From an uncultured bacterium (GTDB lineage: Bacteria > Patescibacteriota > Patescibacteriia > Patescibacteriales > UBA12465): DNA of 24,920 nt. Below are positions 1 through 7,489 of this stretch, piece by piece. The stretch spans positions 1-24,920 of the forward strand of contig CALJZR010000004.1 in assembly GCA_937983635.1 (NCBI GenBank), in the 5' to 3' direction. Under the pieces are notes generated by a model. The model was given only the letters and a program-made list of their open reading frames with translations, had not been told where the DNA came from and did not search any database. Made by a program: the position numbers and the translations under genes. How positions within the stretch are numbered: position 1 is the first letter of the stretch; each line of letters begins with the position of its first letter.

Positions 1-63
1 ACGAATAATTGACAAAGTAGTGCATTATTACTGCTCCAACTACGTCCCACCCCTCCACAGATT

Positions 64-94
64 AAAAATAGCCCTGAAATAGGGGCTATTTTTT
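64..94 (+). terminator. Rho-independent terminator of a gene left of the window
   Basis: An 11-bp perfect stem (arms 64-74 and 83-93, core AATAGCCC/GGGCTATT) with an 8-nt loop runs into a T-tract. It precedes the first gene, so it should end a transcript entering from the left edge. Bases 1-60 show no gene I can identify. Confidence 0.8.
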
Positions 95-119
95 GTGATT
101 TAATTGAATATTTTCTATT

Positions 120-149
120 TTGATGTAATAATAAAAGTACTTATATACT
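120..149 (+). promoter_or_regulatory. Putative sigma70-type promoter for the first gene
   Basis: TTGATG at 120-125 and TATACT at 144-149 are separated by 18 nt and lie just upstream of the ATG at 166. The implied leader is short and has no Shine-Dalgarno sequence. The assignment rests on motif reading only. Confidence 0.45.
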
Positions 150-165
150 AATAATCTGAGATTAT

Positions 166-864
166 ATGAGCATTGAAGACCCTTTTAATAATATTAGCCC
201 TTTCGCGACAGAAAAAGAAAGCGCTATTGAAATAGTATCAGCAGATGAATATTTGCAAAAAAATTTGGATCAGCCGACTCAAGAGATTAGCGTGGGCGAA
301 TTAATTGAACGACACCATAAAGAAGAGCAGCCCATTAAATCTAAATTAAGAAATGATCTTACATCGCGTTGGCTAAAAGAATCATCTGATAACGGATTAA
401 TAGAAGAGCTCGGCTATTTCCCTCTTAAATATAAAGATAACGGGATGATTGATGATGATGACTTTGATAAGGTATATTTTGCGCAAGATCATGAAAAATA
501 CTATGTCCACACACTTCCCATTTGGAGTGAAGATGGTGAGGTAAAAGGTTATATATGTTTTCGCGAACAAAAACAACAAGACGAAGAAAAAAAAGAAATA
601 CAAAAAGAGATAGGAATTAAATATGAAAAAGAAATCAACAATGAATGGCTTTTAGTAGAACAAGAAAGGGATAAAATTCTTCAGCAAAAAGTAAGGGAAG
701 GCAAAATGGTTTATCTTGGCGAGTTAACTGACAATGAGTATATATCTTTACGTAAAAAAGGTATTCCTGCGGGAAATTTTGAAAAAGTTGTTTTGTTTGA
801 TGAAAATCAAGCCTATATTAATGACCGACACAAAGTCTACGCCTATATTTTAAAGCAAAATTAG
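166..864 (+). CDS. Hypothetical soluble protein, unrecognised
   Basis: A 232-residue protein that I do not recognise. There is no signal peptide or membrane segment. The N-terminal 60 residues are polar and probably flexible. Around residues 85-135 there is a possible alpha/beta module (VYFAQDHEKYYVHTLPIWSE, then EVKGYICFRE). A strongly charged, probably helical stretch rich in E, K and Q follows at about 135-180, and the last 50 residues look globular again (MVYLGELTDNEYISLRKKG). The gene stands alone between a terminator and a long spacer, with its own likely promoter, so context gives no clue to its role. It starts at the first ATG after the promoter. It may be lineage-specific. Confidence 0.7.
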   Translation: MSIEDPFNNISPFATEKESAIEIVSADEYLQKNLDQPTQEISVGELIERHHKEEQPIKSKLRNDLTSRWLKESSDNGLIEELGYFPLKYKDNGMIDDDDFDKVYFAQDHEKYYVHTLPIWSEDGEVKGYICFREQKQQDEEKKEIQKEIGIKYEKEINNEWLLVEQERDKILQQKVREGKMVYLGELTDNEYISLRKKGIPAGNFEKVVLFDENQAYINDRHKVYAYILKQN

Positions 865-955
865 AGCTTATGTTTCCATGGAATAATATAAGAATACTCC
901 GACCCTGCCCCATTCTCTCTGCTAATAAATTTAGCATCAGGCTAAACTTATAAAT

Positions 956-1306
956 ATGAAATTAAGATATATCGTAATTAAGGTTAAAGACATTGAAAGG
1001 GCTAAGGATTTTTATTCTCGTTTTTTAAACATGGAGCCGACAAAAATAGAGCGAGATAGAATGGTGGTCTTTGATCTACAAAATATAAAAATAGGATTAT
1101 ATAATCCAATTGCGGATGGAGATTCTTTATCTGATTCTGATTTTGGACGTAATTGCTACGCGTGTTTTGGAGTAGATGATGTTGAACTTGAACTAAAACG
1201 AGTTTCTGAATTTGCTGAAATTATAGTCCATAAAAAAGTTGACTATCACGATTGGTTTGAATTCAAAGATTCAGAAGGAAATCTTTTAGAGGTACATAAA
1301 CAGTAA
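956..1306 (+). CDS. VOC superfamily (glyoxalase/bleomycin-resistance fold) protein
   Basis: A 116-residue single-domain protein. The start (LRYIVIKVKDIERAKDFYSR) is the classic first strand and helix of the vicinal-oxygen-chelate fold, in which 'V.D.erA..FY' is typical. The end (FKDSEGNLLEVHK) matches the last strand, whose conserved Glu is usually a metal ligand. The usual early His is not present at the first strand, so metal binding and catalysis are uncertain. Members act as glyoxalases, dioxygenases or drug-binding proteins, and the substrate cannot be read from the sequence. It is a stand-alone gene with no Shine-Dalgarno sequence. A small hairpin (arms TGCTAA and TTAGCA, 920-936) lies just upstream. 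The fold call is firm and the function is open. Confidence 0.85.
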   Translation: MKLRYIVIKVKDIERAKDFYSRFLNMEPTKIERDRMVVFDLQNIKIGLYNPIADGDSLSDSDFGRNCYACFGVDDVELELKRVSEFAEIIVHKKVDYHDWFEFKDSEGNLLEVHKQ

Positions 1307-1448
1307 TAGTAAAATTATTTTAATTTTACAGTGGCCAGCACACTTGAAAACCATCAGCGAAAAAGACACTTAATAGTGTTTAACTAGAACAAGCCGTACT
1401 TGTAAATAGTGGCTATTTTTGATAAGGAGTTTATCGCCTTGAAGCGCT

Positions 1449-1466
1449 ATGCTATAATATTAGCAT
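1449..1466 (+). promoter_or_regulatory. Likely -10 element inside an inverted repeat, upstream of the signal peptidase gene
   Basis: A consensus TATAAT (1453-1458) sits inside an inverted repeat with 6-nt arms (ATGCTA at 1449-1454 and TAGCAT at 1461-1466), 19 nt before the next ATG. No strong -35 is visible. The rest of the spacer 1307-1448 holds only weak AT-rich hairpins: ACACT/AGTGT at 1366-1379, and AAATAG/CTATTT at 1404-1418, which runs into a short T-tract and may be a terminator. Confidence 0.5.
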
Positions 1467-1484
1467 AAATAATTATTAAATTTT

Positions 1485-2264
1485 ATGATTATCATTTTCG
1501 TTTTATTTCTATTTATTCTGGGCTTACTGTTTAATGCGTTAATATTAAATTGGGTAGCCAAGAAATTTAAAGCTCAAAATACCACTTACAAAAATGCTGT
1601 AAAAATTTCATTTTTTGAATGGTTGGCTACTATTTTAATCGGAATGATTGTGGGCATAGTCTTAACTGGCTTAGGAGGAAATATAATTACTTGGATTTTA
1701 GGTTTTATTATATTTAACCTACTATGTAAAAAATTCTATGCAACCAGACCAAAGCAGAATATTCTTATTTATTTGACTTTAAATTTGATAGTCGCGGCCG
1801 CTTCTTTAATAATTATCTTGCCAGTTAGAGCATTTATTATCCAACCGCTCTATGTTTCTGGATCGGCCATGAGCCCAACTCTAAACGATAAGGATTACAT
1901 GATTATTAAGATGTTTGATAAAAATTATGAACGAGGTGATATTATAATTCATAAAGACCAAAAAGGAGAAACAACCCTATTCTTAAAGAGAATTATTGGA
2001 TTACCGGGTGAAAAAATACAAATAAAAGATAACGCAGTTTATATTTATAATGATTCAAGCCCTTCTGGCCAAGTTCTCAAAGAGTCCTATTTACCCGCTA
2101 ATACAAAGACAATCTCCCCAGATGAAAATATTGTTACTCTAGGAGAAAACCAATATTATGTCTTAGGTGATAATCGTGAGAGCAGTAAGGATTCAAGATT
2201 TTATGGTTCGGTTGATAAAGGCTTAATTATTGGTAAATACTGGTTTATAGGAATGAGAAATTAA
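1485..2264 (+). CDS. lepB: Signal peptidase I homologue with the catalytic Ser position replaced by Ala
   Basis: A 259-residue membrane protein of the type I signal peptidase (S26) family, which cleaves signal peptides on the outer face of the membrane. Residues 1-115 contain about four hydrophobic segments, more than the usual one or two. The catalytic domain follows: box B reads SGSAMSPTL (residues 125-133), box D reads LKRIIGLPGE with the general-base Lys at 168, and box E reads LGDNRESSKDSRFYG. In the Bacillus-type alignment (G-x-S-M-x-P-T) the nucleophile corresponds to Ala128 (codon GCC, 1866-1868). The distance to Lys168 is 40 residues, as in the family. Ser127 and Ser130 flank it. Everything else looks intact, so this is either a non-peptidase homologue, an enzyme using a neighbouring Ser, or a lineage variant. 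No second signal peptidase I is in the window. Confidence 0.85.
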   Translation: MIIIFVLFLFILGLLFNALILNWVAKKFKAQNTTYKNAVKISFFEWLATILIGMIVGIVLTGLGGNIITWILGFIIFNLLCKKFYATRPKQNILIYLTLNLIVAAASLIIILPVRAFIIQPLYVSGSAMSPTLNDKDYMIIKMFDKNYERGDIIIHKDQKGETTLFLKRIIGLPGEKIQIKDNAVYIYNDSSPSGQVLKESYLPANTKTISPDENIVTLGENQYYVLGDNRESSKDSRFYGSVDKGLIIGKYWFIGMRN

Positions 2265-2366
2265 TAGAACCCTTCCAACCACACCCATCCTCCCCGCGAC
2301 GTATAAATAGCTCTAATCTTAGAGTTACTTTAATTAGATGCCTTAAAATTTTGATATTATTTATAT

Positions 2367-2657
2367 ATGAAGATGTTTCGCAGGTATAAATATTTGATTC
2401 TATTATTTCTGATAATTTTAGGAGTTATTTTTTATTTGTTGTGGCCAAAAGCGGTATACATGATTTGTAGCAATAAAGTTTACGGTAAAAGTAATAACCT
2501 ACGGGGCAATGTCATTACTCAAGAAAATATGCCTGATTGTATGTTGATAGCAATGGGAGGGTCTTGCTATAATAACCAATTAGATCAAAAATATAAAACT
2601 TGCCTAGATAAGTATGGGGTTACTGAAAAAAAAATTTTAAATAAAGTACCTCGTTAA
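2367..2657 (+). CDS. Small N-terminally anchored protein with four external cysteines
   Basis: A 96-residue protein that I do not recognise. Basic residues at the N-terminus (MKMFRRYK) are followed by one hydrophobic segment at about 9-26, which could be an uncleaved anchor with the rest outside the cell. The remaining 70 residues are polar and hold four cysteines (34, 58, 67 and 79), enough for two disulfides. There is no lipobox. The gene lies alone between AT-rich spacers and has no Shine-Dalgarno sequence. Bases 2265-2366 upstream hold a weak CTCTAA/TTAGAG repeat and nothing else clear. Confidence 0.6.
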   Translation: MKMFRRYKYLILLFLIILGVIFYLLWPKAVYMICSNKVYGKSNNLRGNVITQENMPDCMLIAMGGSCYNNQLDQKYKTCLDKYGVTEKKILNKVPR

Positions 2658-2725
2658 AACCATTTCAACATCGTTTCGCTCTCTTCGCCAAATAGGCTCC
2701 CTCGAACAAACCAAATCCCAACAAC

Positions 2726-3271
2726 ATGAACTTATTCTCCAAAACAATTGAATATGTAGATGAAGCGTTCGGAGGCAAAAGACCTCATTTTGAGAGAACG
2801 GTATTTTGGCTAGAGAAATTCCTACCCGAAGCTACCGAAGCGCATAAAATTGCCGCCTATAGCCACGATATAGAACGGGCTTTTAGAGACAAGGGGAAAT
2901 CAATCCCGGAAAATTATCTTGACCAAAAATTTTTAATAAATCATCAAGAAAAAGGAGCGGAAATAATGACAGCCTTTCTTAACAATCAAGTCGCCCCCAA
3001 AGATTTAATTGAAACCGTGGCTTCCCTTATTACCGGTCACGAAACTGGCGGCAGCAAGGAACAGAATGCGCTGATGGACGCAGATTCAGTGAGTTTCTTC
3101 GAAACTAACGCCGAAATGTTTGTTAATCAGAAGGCGCCGATAGAGGGCTATAAAAATGTTAAAGAAAAACTTGATTGGATGTTTAATCGTATAAGCTCTG
3201 AAGAACATAAGAAATTTGCCGAAGAAAATTATAAAAAGTGGTCAGAAGATCTGGAAGCTTATAATAAATAA
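2726..3271 (+). CDS. HD-domain protein (putative phosphohydrolase)
   Basis: A 181-residue soluble protein with the spacing of an HD-type metal-dependent phosphohydrolase: His21 (RPHFERT), His47-Asp48 (YSHDIERAF), His73 (NHQEKGAE), His105 (ITGHETGG) and Asp118/Asp120 (LMDADSVSFF). This H...HD...H...H...D order fits one or two bound divalent metals. Enzymes of this superfamily hydrolyse nucleotides or nucleotide second messengers. Nothing here tells which substrate is used, and no partner domain is fused. It is a single-gene unit ended by the strong hairpin at 3285-3312. The ATG at 2726 is the first good start and has no Shine-Dalgarno sequence. The family call is good and the substrate is unknown. 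Confidence 0.8.
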   Translation: MNLFSKTIEYVDEAFGGKRPHFERTVFWLEKFLPEATEAHKIAAYSHDIERAFRDKGKSIPENYLDQKFLINHQEKGAEIMTAFLNNQVAPKDLIETVASLITGHETGGSKEQNALMDADSVSFFETNAEMFVNQKAPIEGYKNVKEKLDWMFNRISSEEHKKFAEENYKKWSEDLEAYNK

Positions 3272-3284
3272 TTACATCTCTCCC

Positions 3285-3312
3285 AAAAAAACCTCAGCCC
3301 CTGAGGTTTTTT
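3285..3312 (+). terminator. Rho-independent terminator after the HD-domain gene
   Basis: The arms CCTCAG (3292-3297) and CTGAGG (3301-3306) are extended by A6/T6 on both sides and enclose a 3-nt CCC loop. The T-tract on the plus strand fits termination of the HD-domain gene. The A-tract also allows function on the other strand. Confidence 0.9.
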
Positions 3313-3340
3313 GTTAAAATCTATCCTTTTATCTCCCCCG

Positions 3341-3349
3341 TGATATAAT
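3341..3349 (+). promoter_or_regulatory. Extended -10 promoter of the aminotransferase operon
   Basis: TGATATAAT is an extended -10 element (TG at 3341-3342, TATAAT at 3344-3349) with no recognisable -35 at the right distance. The ATG of the aminotransferase is 24 nt downstream, so the leader is very short. Confidence 0.6.
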
Positions 3350-3372
3350 ATATCTATAATAATCCCAACGAT

Positions 3373-4578
3373 ATGATTGAAAACAGCATTGTTTACCGAG
3401 ATTTCAAAGGTAAATATGAATACTTCCCACTGGCCAAAGCAGAAGGCTCTTTAATTTGGAACCGTCAGGGCCAGAGATATATCGACTTTTCTTCGGCCTG
3501 GAATGTTACCAATCTGGGCTGGAATCATCCGGAAATAAGTACGACCATCATTGAGCAGACTAAAAAGAATACCCAAAGTCTCCTCTGGGGCTCTGATGTT
3601 ATTCAAGAAGAATATGCGCAAGCCCTGACGGCCGCCCTCCCCAAAGAACTAAATGCCTGTATTAAAGAAACTAGTGGCACCGAATCAGTGGAAGTGGCGA
3701 TTAAAGTGGCTCGTGTCTATACAGAAAGAAAAAAGATTATTGGTTTCAACGCTCACTACCACGGCCAACTCTTTGCGGCGCTAGCCCTAGGCTATCCTCA
3801 AAACTCCCATCCTAAATTAGATCCCTTAGTCCCGGAAATTACCCCCTTTGCTTTCCCGCATAATAAAATTAGTGAAGCGGAGTGGCAAAAGTTTCTCTCA
3901 GACTTTGAAGAAGCTCTTTCTAAAAGAGACGTCGCCGCAGTTGTCACTGAGCCGGGGATTATCACCGGCTGGGGTTCAACTCTCCTCGCCTATCCCGGGT
4001 ATTTAAGGAGACTGCGTGAACTCACCACTAAATATGGCACTCTGTTGATAGTCGACGAAGTGGGCTCAGGTTTTTCCCGTACCGGCAAACTCTTTGCGAT
4101 TGAACATGAAGGTGTTGTCCCTGATATGATTGCCCTAGCCAAAGGCATCTCTAACGGCACCGCCGCTATTGGCGCAGTCGTGGGAAAATCAACAATTCTG
4201 GAAAAAGCCTTTTCCGAATCAATCTTAGTTTCAACTTTTGGCTGGACGCCGATTGCCTGTGCGGCTGCTTTAAAAACTCTGCAAATTCATATACGCGATA
4301 AGACTTGGGAAATGGCTGAACAAAAAGGAAATTATATCAAAGAAAAACTAGAGGCTCAGATAGGAGAGAACTTAGTTGAGGTGAAAGGAATGGGCTTAGA
4401 AATTGGTGCTCAGTTTAAAGACGCGGAAACCTGTGCCCGAGTTCAAAAAGCCTGCTTTAAAGACGGTCTACACGTCATTGTCGGCAGCGGCAGTAATATG
4501 CAGATTATGCCCCCGCTCACCATCTCCCAGGGATTATTAGATGAAGGCTTGGATATTTTGATAAGAAACTTAAAGTAG
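3373..4578 (+). CDS. Class III (fold-type I) PLP-dependent aminotransferase
   Basis: A 401-residue protein of the acetylornithine/GABA/glutamate-semialdehyde aminotransferase group. Visible family elements are SGTESVEVAIKVAR (residue 107 on, phosphate-binding region), NAHYHGQ with the ring-stacking region, an EPG...GWG segment, VDEVGSGFSRTG with the PLP-nitrogen Asp228, and LAKGISNG with the Schiff-base Lys257. TFGWTPIACAAALKTL matches the region after the active-site Thr. Length and domain order are normal and all PLP ligands appear present, so it should be active. The substrate cannot be read, and no arginine, lysine or haem pathway genes are adjacent. It lies 11 nt upstream of an aldo/keto-reductase-like gene, probably on the same transcript, which suggests paired chemistry on an amino or keto compound. 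Confidence 0.88.
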   Translation: MIENSIVYRDFKGKYEYFPLAKAEGSLIWNRQGQRYIDFSSAWNVTNLGWNHPEISTTIIEQTKKNTQSLLWGSDVIQEEYAQALTAALPKELNACIKETSGTESVEVAIKVARVYTERKKIIGFNAHYHGQLFAALALGYPQNSHPKLDPLVPEITPFAFPHNKISEAEWQKFLSDFEEALSKRDVAAVVTEPGIITGWGSTLLAYPGYLRRLRELTTKYGTLLIVDEVGSGFSRTGKLFAIEHEGVVPDMIALAKGISNGTAAIGAVVGKSTILEKAFSESILVSTFGWTPIACAAALKTLQIHIRDKTWEMAEQKGNYIKEKLEAQIGENLVEVKGMGLEIGAQFKDAETCARVQKACFKDGLHVIVGSGSNMQIMPPLTISQGLLDEGLDILIRNLK

Positions 4579-4589
4579 CTAAGAGATCT

Positions 4590-5528
4590 ATGAAAACACT
4601 ATCAGGAAAACCGCTCTCGGCCATTGGTATTGGTAGTTATGGTATCGGTGGCCGCGGTCACCGAGACATGGAAATTACCGAAAAGCTGGAAGATAAAAAA
4701 TATATTGATGCTTTAGTTTATATTTTAGACAAAGGTCTTAATTTTACCGAGATTGCCGTCGGCTATGGGCAAGGACAAGCCCTCGCGCTCTTTAAGAAGG
4801 CTTTAGATATAAGTGCTGTGACCCGAGAGGATGTATTTATAACCCACTCTCTCTACCCCCGGGATTTAATGAAAATAGAAGAAGCGGAAACAGATGTAGT
4901 CAGTTTTTATAAGACTATGGCCACCGATTATGCAGATTCAACTCTTGTTACTCAATCTTTTATTAATAAATTTGGAGTAGAGGCGAGCTACTCTTTTCTA
5001 CATAATCTTCTAGAATCAGGAAAAACCAGATTTGTTAGTCTTTCCAATGCCAATTTAGAAGGCATTAGAAGCTTTAAAGAAGAATTTGCTGATAAATTCT
5101 ATGCTCATGAAGGGCATTTGAGTTTTGAAATTAGAATTCTGCAGGACGAAGGAATTTTTAATACTTGTGATGAATTGGGCATTAAAAATATTATTTGGCG
5201 GCCGCTGCGCCGTAACCAAAGCCTCTTACATAATTGGGAACTTTTAGCCAAGCTGGCTGAAAAATACCAAAAAACACAAAATCAGATTATATTGAACTGG
5301 ATATGTAATTTAGGTTACAGCCCAATGGTAATGTCTACCGACAAAAAACACATAGATGAAAATATTGAGGCCACTGGTTTTTCCATGTCGCCTGAGGATT
5401 ACCAGCTAATGAATAACTTTAGACCGGCAACCACAAATTATAATCCCCCCAAGATTAACTGGAGTAATCCCAACGAAGGCGACTCTATCGTAACCTTAGT
5501 AAACGATTTTGAAAAACATTATAAGTAA
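4590..5528 (+). CDS. Aldo/keto reductase-fold protein with a degenerate catalytic tetrad
   Basis: A 312-residue protein whose landmarks follow the aldo/keto reductase TIM barrel: an opening GIGSYGIGG, then GLNFTEIAVGYGQG where the family has 'G.NF.DTA..YG', then FVSLSNANLE (family 'GVSNF'). Near the end, ILNWICNLGYSPM and KHIDENIEATGFSMSPEDY match the NADPH-phosphate region. The tetrad Asp-Tyr-Lys-His reads Glu54, Tyr59, His86 (VFITHSL, where 'ATK' is expected) and Thr121 (DYADSTLVTQ, where 'DLYLIH' is expected). Only Tyr is retained. The cofactor site may persist, but ordinary carbonyl reduction is doubtful. It follows the aminotransferase by 11 nt. The degenerate reading depends on hand alignment. 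Confidence 0.8.
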   Translation: MKTLSGKPLSAIGIGSYGIGGRGHRDMEITEKLEDKKYIDALVYILDKGLNFTEIAVGYGQGQALALFKKALDISAVTREDVFITHSLYPRDLMKIEEAETDVVSFYKTMATDYADSTLVTQSFINKFGVEASYSFLHNLLESGKTRFVSLSNANLEGIRSFKEEFADKFYAHEGHLSFEIRILQDEGIFNTCDELGIKNIIWRPLRRNQSLLHNWELLAKLAEKYQKTQNQIILNWICNLGYSPMVMSTDKKHIDENIEATGFSMSPEDYQLMNNFRPATTNYNPPKINWSNPNEGDSIVTLVNDFEKHYK

Positions 5529-5544
5529 AATTAAATTATCAAGT

Positions 5545-5778
5545 ATGATTAATCCAGAAAATTTAGCAAAAAGTAAAAAATTAAAAAGGAAAGCAATTCT
5601 AATTATTCTAGCCTCGATTGTATTATTCTTTACTATCACCTATTTTATAGGTCAATACGCCTCCGAAGGACTAAAAACTATGATTCAGGGACCATTAGCT
5701 TTAATTGCGGCCACGATTATTATCACCGTCACCTTAAAGTTAAACAAAAAAGTAGAAAAATTAAAAAATAACTCCTAA
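5545..5778 (+). CDS. Small two-TM membrane protein, unrecognised
   Basis: A 77-residue protein with a basic N-terminus (KSKKLKRK) and two hydrophobic helices (about residues 18-39 and 47-66), separated by a short polar loop and ending in a lysine-rich tail. Both ends are predicted in the cytoplasm. I chose the ATG at 5545 because the only earlier in-frame start is a TTG at 5509 inside the end of the preceding gene. It is the last gene before the terminator at 5797, so it is probably co-transcribed with the aminotransferase and the reductase-fold gene. I do not recognise a family. Confidence 0.65.
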   Translation: MINPENLAKSKKLKRKAILIILASIVLFFTITYFIGQYASEGLKTMIQGPLALIAATIIITVTLKLNKKVEKLKNNS

Positions 5779-5796
5779 ATTTTAAACCACTGGCTT

Positions 5797-5821
5797 AAAC
5801 CTCGCGTTTGCGAGGTTTTTT
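5797..5821 (+). terminator. Rho-independent terminator of the aminotransferase operon
   Basis: The arms AAACCTCGC (5797-5805) and GCGAGGTTT (5810-5818) form a 9-bp perfect stem with loop GTTT, followed by further T residues. Confidence 0.92.
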
Positions 5822-5867
5822 GATAAATCCCCGCCCCGAAAGCTATAACCTGGTATTGTTTAAATTA

Positions 5868-5876
5868 TGATATAAT
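5868..5876 (+). promoter_or_regulatory. Extended -10 promoter upstream of the MazG-like gene
   Basis: TGATATAAT (TG at 5868-5869, TATAAT at 5871-5876) is the same nine bases as at 3341. The ATG is 26 nt further on. No good -35 is seen. Confidence 0.6.
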
Positions 5877-5902
5877 ATAAAATACACACTTAATCTAAAT
5901 TT

Positions 5903-6247
5903 ATGCCGGAAATTACCCTAAAAGAAGCACAGGAACAAGTGGACAAATGGATTAAAACCGTCGGCGTCCGCTACTTTTCCGAGCTCACTAATCTTGGACA
6001 ACTCACCGAAGAGGTGGGCGAGGTCGCCCGCATTATCACCCGAACCTATGGCGACCAAAGCTTCAAGAAAACAGATAAAAATCATGATCTAGGCGATGAA
6101 CTAGCCGATGTTCTCTTTGTCTTAATCTGCTTAGCCAACCAAAATGGAATAGACCTAACAGCGGCCTTAAAGAAAAATTTAAATAAAAAGACAAAGAGAG
6201 ATACAAAAAGACATAAGAATAATAAAAAATTGCTAAAAAGACAATAA
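5903..6247 (+). CDS. MazG-like nucleotide pyrophosphohydrolase
   Basis: A 114-residue all-helical protein of the MazG/dUTPase-like superfamily, which hydrolyses (d)NTPs to monophosphates and removes damaged or signalling nucleotides. The metal-binding motif EExxE is at residues 36-40 (LTEEVGEVAR), and the second motif ExxD is at 66-69 (GDELADVLFVLICLAN). It has the single-domain length, unlike the two-domain E. coli MazG. The C-terminal 25 residues are very lysine/arginine-rich, and a basic KK.KRD..RH segment is a usual ending of this small type. It is the first gene of a probable operon and is followed 9 nt later by a glycosyltransferase-like gene with which it has no obvious functional link. 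The exact substrate is not readable. Confidence 0.88.
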   Translation: MPEITLKEAQEQVDKWIKTVGVRYFSELTNLGQLTEEVGEVARIITRTYGDQSFKKTDKNHDLGDELADVLFVLICLANQNGIDLTAALKKNLNKKTKRDTKRHKNNKKLLKRQ

Positions 6248-6256
6248 TTTCTGGAT

Positions 6257-7483
6257 ATGATTAAATTGAAAGCAAAAGATATTTATAGATTTGCTCACCT
6301 GATTTTTCTTCTTTCGTTCTTACTTTCTCTGCTTTTTGCCGATAATATTTTTAGAGTTTTCTATGTGTCAAATCAACAATTTTCAGAATTAGCTAATTCA
6401 TTCTTACATGCTAAACTATATTTTTTAGAGGGTTCGCCCTTTAATAATTATCTGACCGATAATACAATCTTTAACAATCATTATTTTTGGCCGCTTGGCC
6501 CTCTACCCGCTCTTATTTTAATGCCCTTTGTCGGATTATTTCAATTTTTTGAATTATATTTTTACGAAGGATACTTAAACTTTTTTCTAGTTTTATTAAT
6601 TTTTTATCTAGTCTCTAAAATAGCTCGCCAACTTAAATTTTCAGCAATTGATTCTATATATCTAGCTATTGCTTTTATTTTTGGCACAATGTTCGCAGGG
6701 GTGGCAATAATTAGCGCGAGCTCTTATTTTGCCCACACCATTGCTGTCCTCCTATTATTCCTCGCTTTACAAGAATATTTCGGCCGTAAATGTTACCTAT
6801 TAATCGGCCTGTTCTTCGGCTTAATTTTATTAACTCGCGTCACCGCTTTTCTAGCAATAGTCTTTTTTGTCTTAGATTTTTTAATTGAAAAAGAGATTAA
6901 ATGGAAAATAAAAATTCAAAATATTATTAAAATTTCTCTAATTCCGTTTTTCTGTTTGATTTTGTTATTTACTTACAACTATGCTCGCTTTGGCGACCCC
7001 CTTGATCAAGGGTATAATTCACAAATTTTATCCAAGGCCTTAACAAAGGATAGGGATAACTATGGCTTATTTAACTTAAAATACTTACCGAGAAATGCTT
7101 ACTACTCTCTAATAAATTTACCCAAACCTGTTTATAATACCGACAGTCGCTTACTAAGCTACCCCTATATAAAAGCGGAGCGCTGGGGTCTGAGTATTTT
7201 CATGACTTCCCCCTATTTACTTTATTTATTCTTTGTAAAAATAAAAAACAAAAAAACCCAGCTACTTTTAGCTAGCTCTATTTTTATCTGGCTGGTAATT
7301 GCTAGTTCTTTTTTCATAGGCTATGCCCAATTTGGCTTTCGCTACGCTCTAGATTTTATGCCCTTGCTTTTCACTGCGTTTATAATTACTTATAAAGAAA
7401 ATAGAGAAAAAATAAGTATCGGCCTGAAAACGGTGATAATACTTTCGACGATTATTAATATTTATCTCATATTTAATATCTGA
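6257..7483 (+). CDS. Polytopic membrane protein, putative GT-C (GT39/ArnT-like) glycosyltransferase
   Basis: A 408-residue very hydrophobic protein with about nine to ten predicted membrane helices. The first external loop after TM1 is long and holds HYFWPLGPLPALILMPF (near residue 75), and a later loop contains NYARFGDPLDQGYN (near 241-254). Both resemble segments of GT-C enzymes that move sugars from polyprenyl-phosphate carriers. The acidic metal/catalytic motif expected in the first loop of such enzymes is not clear to me, so the activity is tentative. The gene ends with TGA and lies 6 nt upstream of an FAD-dependent oxidoreductase of a type often found in polysaccharide loci. A role in cell-surface glycan or glycolipid synthesis is plausible. 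Confidence 0.6.
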   Translation: MIKLKAKDIYRFAHLIFLLSFLLSLLFADNIFRVFYVSNQQFSELANSFLHAKLYFLEGSPFNNYLTDNTIFNNHYFWPLGPLPALILMPFVGLFQFFELYFYEGYLNFFLVLLIFYLVSKIARQLKFSAIDSIYLAIAFIFGTMFAGVAIISASSYFAHTIAVLLLFLALQEYFGRKCYLLIGLFFGLILLTRVTAFLAIVFFVLDFLIEKEIKWKIKIQNIIKISLIPFFCLILLFTYNYARFGDPLDQGYNSQILSKALTKDRDNYGLFNLKYLPRNAYYSLINLPKPVYNTDSRLLSYPYIKAERWGLSIFMTSPYLLYLFFVKIKNKKTQLLLASSIFIWLVIASSFFIGYAQFGFRYALDFMPLLFTAFIITYKENREKISIGLKTVIILSTIINIYLIFNI

Positions 7484-7489
7484 TTATCT

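Noticed and set aside
1..60. Possible 3' end of a tmRNA or other structured RNA (C-rich ...CCCACCCCTCCACA) before the terminator
   Set aside because: There is no T-loop motif and no matching 5' acceptor part in the window, so it cannot be supported.
1..2725. Integron-like cassette array
   Set aside because: The spacers do not share attC-type core sites or a common length, and no integrase is present.
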